From Geminicoccaceae bacterium (lineage in GTDB: Bacteria; Pseudomonadota; Alphaproteobacteria; Geminicoccales; Geminicoccaceae): a stretch of DNA of 9,429 nucleotides. The notes below the pieces were generated by a model, which had not been told where the DNA came from, did no database searches, and saw only the letters and a list, made by a program, of their open reading frames with translations. The DNA is taken from contig JAGREZ010000453.1 in assembly GCA_020446285.1 (NCBI GenBank), positions 1 to 9,429 on the forward strand, written 5' to 3'. The translations under genes and the position numbers were made by a program. This document shows positions 5,911-9,429 of the stretch, in pieces; positions within the stretch are counted from its first letter, which is position 1, and every line of letters begins with the position of its first letter.

Positions 5911-6917
5911 TGACGAATGAGGTTAACAAACTCTCGCGAATCTGTGAAGTAATTTTTAAAGGACTCGCGCATCGATCTCGGATCGTCTGCCTTGACGAGG
6001 ACAACATCGGGTTTTTCTTCGCTTTTTTCGATCGCGAAGAGTTTTTCCAGCGCATCAGTTGCGCTCTTAAATTGGAATATTTCTAATGCGTCTTCAATAG
6101 AGTTTCTTTTATTGAACATAAGAATATAGTTTTTCTTTTTTCCGAACGCGGGTTCCTTCATTTTGTTAAAGCTGTCCAACATTGTTAGAAAGTGTTGTTT
6201 TTTGTCAAGCTCTTCAAATTTAACGATAAGTTCTTTATTGCTGATATCAGGCAAGCATGATTTTCTTTGCTCGTGAGCTCGCGCAATCATTTCACTGGAA
6301 CAACGTAACACATCTTTGATGGAATTGTCGCCTTGATCGAACTTGGGCTGGTTATCTGTAAGGAAACCAATCGTTTCAACGCACGTCGCCCACGCGTGCT
6401 GAACTGTAGTTCGGTATTGTAATTCAATTAACAAGCCCTTCCTTTCCTTTCCAAATTTTGACCGAACATTATATTCGTAGATATCGTGGATGCCTCGATA
6501 TCCACTATTTTTGGGTTTTGTTATATAGTCATATTTTTCTTGATCGTTCTTGAGCCGGTGGTCAAATTTTGCAGTCGCGATAAATTCATCTCGAAATGCT
6601 ATGAGTTCATCGACATTAGGGAAAATGAGGCGACATCCTGCGACATCGTCCATGCGACCAAGCTGCATATTTGGGTAGCGATGCAATTTATCAAATATTG
6701 TTGTTCTACGCTTATGTCTTTGCGCAACTATAATGTCAGTCCCTCGCGTTCGTTGACGCAGAATAGCTTGGAAAGAGTTAATAACGTGCCTATGCGCTTC
6801 TCGCCATTTTTCGATGATTGTTATATCTTCGGGATCTGCTGTATCGCTGCGAACCCGAATCCCAGCGGTAGATACGCGTTGGCGAGATTGCCAAGGTGGG
6901 GCATTACTAACGGGCAC
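5883..6917 (-). CDS. RelA/SpoT-domain nucleotide pyrophosphokinase (single-domain alarmone synthetase or toxSAS-like)
   Basis: This 344-aa cytoplasmic protein has a RelA/SpoT synthetase domain and no HD hydrolase, TGS or ACT domain. The synthetase motifs are all present: the ATP-site basic block QRHKRRTTIFDKL (66-78), the metal-binding MDDVAGCRLIF (D90/D91, R96), the G-loop DYITKPKNSGYRGIH (130-144) with guanine-stacking Y140, and the catalytic IELQYRTTVQHAWA (E165, Q167, R169). Such enzymes move pyrophosphate from ATP to GDP/GTP, or, in toxic relatives (toxSAS), to adenosine nucleotides or the tRNA 3' end. The C-terminal part ends in a DVVLVKADD ... NYFTDSREF block (304-330), which I associate with a recurrent group of RelA/SpoT-domain proteins of about 350 aa. 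The start is a GTG at 6917 with AAGGA 9 nt upstream. The gene is markedly AT-rich against its neighbours, which points to recent transfer. No antitoxin or hydrolase gene adjoins it. Whether it is a defence toxin or a stress synthetase cannot be settled here. Confidence 0.85.
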   Translation of the reverse strand: MPVSNAPPWQSRQRVSTAGIRVRSDTADPEDITIIEKWREAHRHVINSFQAILRQRTRGTDIIVAQRHKRRTTIFDKLHRYPNMQLGRMDDVAGCRLIFPNVDELIAFRDEFIATAKFDHRLKNDQEKYDYITKPKNSGYRGIHDIYEYNVRSKFGKERKGLLIELQYRTTVQHAWATCVETIGFLTDNQPKFDQGDNSIKDVLRCSSEMIARAHEQRKSCLPDISNKELIVKFEELDKKQHFLTMLDSFNKMKEPAFGKKKNYILMFNKRNSIEDALEIFQFKSATDALEKLFAIEKSEEKPDVVLVKADDPRSMRESFKNYFTDSREFVNLIRQSRDILLSN

Positions 6918-6962
6918 GATAATATTTCCTTAGCAATCGTAGCGTTACAGCGGAATCCAATC

Positions 6963-6988
6963 TACAAAATTCTATTCCACGCATCCCT
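6963..6988 (-). repeat. Right arm of the inverted repeat; also candidate -10 for the synthetase gene
   Basis: Read on the minus strand, this begins AGGGATGCGTGGAATA and ends GAATTTTGTA, matching the left arm at 5836-5861. Within it TAGAAT (6969-6974, minus) matches five of six -10 positions and would start transcription about 45 nt before the GTG at 6917. No good -35 is visible at 16-18 nt spacing, so the promoter call is weak. Confidence 0.35.
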
Positions 6989-7054
6989 AAGTAAAGCTTC
7001 CTAGTAGAATTTAATAAGAATGTATGTTTTAGATCATCATGGTTGAGCAATGCC

Positions 7055-7330
7055 CTAAACCGCCATCTTAGCCGTCTCGCTTGGCAGTTCGATATTGACC
7101 TCCAGCGTGGAAAAACCCGTGCCGGCCTGGAAGTCGACATTGACGCGTTCTTCCTCGATTTCCACATATTTGCGGATGACCTCGAGCAGCTCCTTTTGCA
7201 TCAGGGGCAGGAAATCGGGACCGCCACCGCCCTTGCGGTCGAGGGCGACGAGCACCTGGAGGCGCTGCTTGGCGGTGTCGGCCGAGGTGGGGCCCCGGCG
7301 CGACAGTTTGAAGAAGTCGAAAAGTCTCAT
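7055..7330 (-). CDS. minE: Cell division topological specificity factor MinE
   Basis: MinE, 91 aa, the usual size. It forms the ring that stimulates MinD ATPase and drives pole-to-pole Min oscillation, keeping the division inhibitor away from mid-cell. The N-terminal MRLFDFFKL is the amphipathic membrane-targeting segment. AKQRLQVLVALDR (19-32) is the MinD-contacting alpha/beta conversion region (AKERLQ..V..DR in relatives), followed by the long helix LPLMQKELLEVIRKYVEIEE and the dimerisation strand with ERVNVDFQ. The start overlaps the minD stop as ATGA (7327-7330), indicating translational coupling. It is the last gene of the minCDE operon. Just beyond its stop the AT-rich island begins, and no clear terminator is visible between them. 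Confidence 0.97.
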   Translation of the reverse strand: MRLFDFFKLSRRGPTSADTAKQRLQVLVALDRKGGGGPDFLPLMQKELLEVIRKYVEIEEERVNVDFQAGTGFSTLEVNIELPSETAKMAV

Positions 7331-8142
7331 GCACTTCGCCTCCACAGCCAGCTCATCAGTCCCTTCTTCTTCGGGTCGAGGAAGCGCATTTCCACTTCCT
7401 CGCCCATCAGGCGCCTGACCGCGTCCATGTACGCCTGGCTCGCCGGAGACTTCTCGTCGAGAGTGACCGGCATGCCGAGATTGGACGCCTGCAATACCGA
7501 GGGGCATTGCGGGATGACGCCGAGAACGGGAATGGCGAGAATCTCGAGCACATCGTCGAGGCGAACCATTTCGCCCTTCTCGACACGGTCGGGATCGTAA
7601 CGGGTGAGCAGCAGGTGCGCCTTCACGGCGTCCTTGCCCTCTTCCGCCCGTTTCGACTTGGAGTTGAGTATACCGAGAATCCGGTCGCTGTCACGCACCG
7701 AAGAGACTTCGGGGTTGGTCACGACGATCGCCTCGTCGGCGAAGTACAGCGCCATGTAGGCGCCCTTTTCGATGCCGGCCGGGCTGTCGCAGATGATGAA
7801 GTCGAATTCCTTGCGCAGTTCCTCGACGACCTTGCCGACGCCCTCCATGCTGAGCGCATCCTTGTCGCGGGTCTGCGAGGTGGGCAGGATGAAAAGATTG
7901 TCGACGCGCTTGTCCTTGATCATCGCCTGGTTGAGGCGGATCCCGTCATTGATGACATTGATAAAGTCAAACACCACCCGGCGTTCGCAACCCATGATGA
8001 GATCGAGATTGCGCAGGCCGACATCGAAGTCGATGACGACCGTCTTCTTGCCCTTCATGGCCAGACCCGTGGCGATCGCGGCCGCCGAGGTGGTCTTGCC
8101 GACCCCGCCCTTTCCCGATGTGACGACGATGACCTTGGACAA
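7327..8142 (-). CDS. minD: Septum site-determining ATPase MinD
   Basis: MinD, 271 aa, is the membrane-cycling ATPase that recruits MinC and is released by MinE. It carries the deviant Walker A motif SGKGGVGKTT with the signature lysine K11 and catalytic K16. Switch I is VVIDFDVGLRNLDL (D38, D40), the Walker B/switch II region is FIICDSPAGIEKG (D119), and TNPEVSSVRDSDRI and LLLTRYDP are also typical. The last 11 residues (KGLMSWLWRRS) are the C-terminal amphipathic membrane-targeting helix. The start codon is TTG at 8142, five nucleotides after a perfect AGGAGG. This puts the protein start at the normal family position, and no ATG is nearby. The gene lies 75 nt after minC and overlaps minE by 4 nt. 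Confidence 0.97.
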   Translation of the reverse strand: MSKVIVVTSGKGGVGKTTSAAAIATGLAMKGKKTVVIDFDVGLRNLDLIMGCERRVVFDFINVINDGIRLNQAMIKDKRVDNLFILPTSQTRDKDALSMEGVGKVVEELRKEFDFIICDSPAGIEKGAYMALYFADEAIVVTNPEVSSVRDSDRILGILNSKSKRAEEGKDAVKAHLLLTRYDPDRVEKGEMVRLDDVLEILAIPVLGVIPQCPSVLQASNLGMPVTLDEKSPASQAYMDAVRRLMGEEVEMRFLDPKKKGLMSWLWRRSA

Positions 8143-8217
8143 ATGAACCTCCTGACAAGAGCGTCGATGGTTGTGTACGCATGGGAGGGAGCGCCGGCCC
8201 CCGCCAATGCGGGCCGC

Positions 8218-8994
8218 TTACGGAATGGGCTGAAAGCGCAGCTGTTCGCCCTCGCACGAAACGCGCACCCGCTTCTTGAGCAGGCGCCCGTCGATATCCT
8301 CGTTGACAGCATGAATGCCGGCGATGGAGACGAGTTCGGCATCGAGCGAATCGCAGAAGATCATGGCGTTCGCATCGCCCTCGATGCCGGCGAAGACCCG
8401 CCCCCGCAGCGATCCGTAGACATGCACATGCCCCACGGCGGCGATCTCCGCACCGGGACTGACGGTGGAGAGCACGACCAGATCGCCCTGGCTCATTACC
8501 TGCTGTCCGCCGCGCACCGGCTGGTCGGTCACCACCGAGGCGACGCGCTCCACCGTCGGCTTCGGCTGTTCGGCCTGCTGCCGGCGCGGTGGCGGCTGGC
8601 GCGGCTCGTTACCGGCGGCGAATACGGCAAGGCCCAGCCGGGCTGCTTCCTCGTTCCACGCGGCACTGCCGTTCTGCAGGCCGACAGGGGCGAGACGCTG
8701 GGCGCGCAACCCCTCGATCAGCATGGCGAGATTGCCCGGAGCGGCAGATGCGAGCGCGCCGACATCGATGACCATGGGCGCATCGCGGAAGAAGTCCGGA
8801 TTGTGCGCCACCTTGGCGACCAGATCATCGAAAAAGGCAGGATGGTCGGGATCGAGCACGCGCAGGCAAAGCATGGTCTGCATCGAACCCCGGATCTGGA
8901 ACGGCATTCCGCTCCTGTCATTGCGGTGTGTCGCCGTCGAACTCGCTGTCGCTCTGTTGTCCACTCCTGTCCCCTGCCCGGTGCCAGGCACCAT
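8218..8994 (-). CDS. minC: Septum site-determining protein MinC
   Basis: MinC is the FtsZ-antagonising division inhibitor. The N-terminal FtsZ-interacting domain spans about residues 31-128 (FQIRGSMQTMLCLRVL through GLAVF). A proline- and glutamine-rich linker follows (131-146), then the C-terminal beta-helix domain that dimerises and binds MinD (about 155-230): VRGGQ (160-164, RSGQ in E. coli), GDLVVLSTVSPGAE, GHVHVYGSLRGR and AELVSIAG. The start is uncertain. ATG at 8994 (258 aa) is preferred for its AGAGG 9 nt upstream. An ATG at 9021 and a GTG at 9033 are also in frame but lack a well-spaced binding site. A later ATG (PFQIRG) would match the usual family N-terminus and shorten it by 29 residues. 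It is the first gene of minCDE, 96 nt downstream of trmFO. Confidence 0.93.
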   Translation of the reverse strand: MVPGTGQGTGVDNRATASSTATHRNDRSGMPFQIRGSMQTMLCLRVLDPDHPAFFDDLVAKVAHNPDFFRDAPMVIDVGALASAAPGNLAMLIEGLRAQRLAPVGLQNGSAAWNEEAARLGLAVFAAGNEPRQPPPRRQQAEQPKPTVERVASVVTDQPVRGGQQVMSQGDLVVLSTVSPGAEIAAVGHVHVYGSLRGRVFAGIEGDANAMIFCDSLDAELVSIAGIHAVNEDIDGRLLKKRVRVSCEGEQLRFQPIP

Positions 8995-9030
8995 CTGTTC
9001 CGACCTCTTGTATGCCTGCATGTCCCGCAA

Positions 9031-9044
9031 CACAAGATCTTGTG
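9031..9044. promoter_or_regulatory. Perfect 14-bp palindrome upstream of minC
   Basis: CACAAGATCTTGTG is its own reverse complement and lies in the 96-nt trmFO-minC gap, 37 nt before the favoured minC ATG. Its form and place suit a dimeric repressor operator for the min operon. It matches no regulator site I know, including the CtrA and GcrA patterns, and no confident promoter hexamers were found beside it. Confidence 0.4.
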
Positions 9045-9090
9045 CGGATGCGGCGATGTACCAGCTGACGTTGCCTGTCGAGAGGCTTTT

Positions 9091-9429
9091 CTAGGCCGCC
9101 GAATCCGATTGACAAGCCCAATCGTGATTTAGCCCGCAGGTTGCGGCCCATTCCTCCAGGCGCTCCAGCGCCCGCCGCGCCATGGCCGGCTTGCGGTCCC
9201 GCTTGCCGACCCGCTTTTCCAGCGGCGGGAACAGTCCGAAATTGACATTCATGGGCTGAAATGTCGAGGCGTCTGCGCCGCCGGTGACATGGGCAAGGAT
9301 CGCGCCGTGGGCACAATCGGCCGGAGGCGGGGCCAGATCCCGCCCATGCCATTCGGCTGCGGCGAAAAGGCCGGCCATCAGTCCCATCGCAGCACTCTCG
9401 ACATAGCCCTCGCAGCCGGTGATCTGGCC
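9091..9429 (-). CDS. trmFO: TrmFO, folate/FAD-dependent tRNA (uracil-54-C5) methyltransferase, C-terminal part
   Basis: These are the last 112 residues of a gene that enters from the right edge. TrmFO makes ribothymidine at position 54 of tRNA using methylenetetrahydrofolate and FAD, in the cytoplasm. The visible part starts [20 protein letters not shown] and continues with a [20 protein letters not shown] block and [13 protein letters not shown], both highly conserved near the TrmFO C-terminus. The end is a TAG at 9091-9093. The gene precedes minC on the same strand, so read-through into minCDE is possible. The N-terminal FAD-binding half lies outside the window. Confidence 0.95.
   Translation of the reverse strand, partial: GQITGCEGYVESAAMGLMAGLFAAAEWHGRDLAPPPADCAHGAILAHVTGGADASTFQPMNVNFGLFPPLEKRVGKRDRKPAMARRALERLEEWAATCGLNHDWACQSDSAA

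Larger units (their letters stand above)
5836..6988. other. AT-rich probable acquired island carrying a single alarmone synthetase gene
   Basis: Base composition changes abruptly: a sample line at 6121-6180 counts 22 G or C in 60, whereas the flanking min and ldh genes are roughly two-thirds GC. The segment holds one gene, is bounded by an imperfect inverted repeat, and splits otherwise compact core genes. No transposase, integrase, tRNA or target-site duplication was found, so the means of entry is unknown. Confidence 0.45.

Noticed and set aside
6486..7004. 172-codon plus-strand frame inside the AT-rich island, with a hydrophobic N-terminus, considered as an antitoxin
   Set aside because: It overlaps the conserved synthetase motifs antisense for most of its length, and its hydrophobic stretch mirrors the reverse complement of those codons; no credible ribosome binding site was seen.
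6907..7167. 86-codon minus-strand frame between minE and the synthetase, considered as a small antitoxin
   Set aside because: Its first half is an out-of-frame reading of minE and the rest is intergenic; no family features.
7507..9132. 541-codon open frame on the plus strand across minD and minC
   Set aside because: It is antisense to two certain genes, rich in His/Arg/Asp/Glu as expected for a GC-rich shadow frame, and shows no family resemblance.

Overview
The window is a GC-rich chromosomal stretch, most likely from an alphaproteobacterium. The basis is the alpha-subunit type glycyl-tRNA synthetase (GlyQ), the folate-dependent tRNA methyltransferase TrmFO, a minC-minD-minE cell-division operon, and a TTGACC-N17-TAGCTT promoter of the alphaproteobacterial kind. 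Several starts are not ATG: glyQ and the alarmone synthetase use GTG, while minD, the dehydrogenase and one hypothetical gene use TTG. Nearly everything is on the minus strand; only one gene, an ABC permease, is on the plus strand.

Layout from left to right. 1-74 (-) is the 5' end of glyQ, running off the window. 75-275 is a divergent promoter region. 276-1148 (+) is an isolated MalG-type sugar ABC permease with no partner genes beside it. It meets, tail to tail, a LysE/RhtB-type amino-acid exporter (1165-1806, -) that has a perfect 12-bp inverted repeat just before its ribosome binding site. Then come, all on the minus strand, an exported Met/His-rich protein with an internal repeat (1890-2546), a RibD-C/DHFR-fold reductase (2657-3214) and an unrecognised 170-aa protein (3301-3813). 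A two-gene operon follows: an Ldh2-family 2-hydroxyacid dehydrogenase (4665-5750) with an RraA-family aldolase-like protein (3963-4661) 3 nt downstream. The pair looks like an oxidise-then-cleave step for a hydroxy acid.

At about 5840-7050 the base composition drops sharply to AT-rich. This island holds one gene, a 344-aa RelA/SpoT-type nucleotide pyrophosphokinase (5883-6917, -) with intact synthetase motifs and no hydrolase domain. An imperfect inverted repeat of about 25 bp (5836-5861 and 6963-6988) brackets the gene. This is the most accessory-looking part of the window and the best candidate for a mobile defence, toxin or stress module.

Beyond it the GC-rich core resumes with minE (7055-7330), minD (7327-8142) and minC (8218-8994), transcribed in the order C-D-E, which place the division septum. 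A perfect 14-bp palindrome lies just upstream of minC. The window closes with the C-terminal part of trmFO (9091-9429, -), upstream of minC on the same strand. No rRNA, tRNA, CRISPR array or recognisable transposase was seen.
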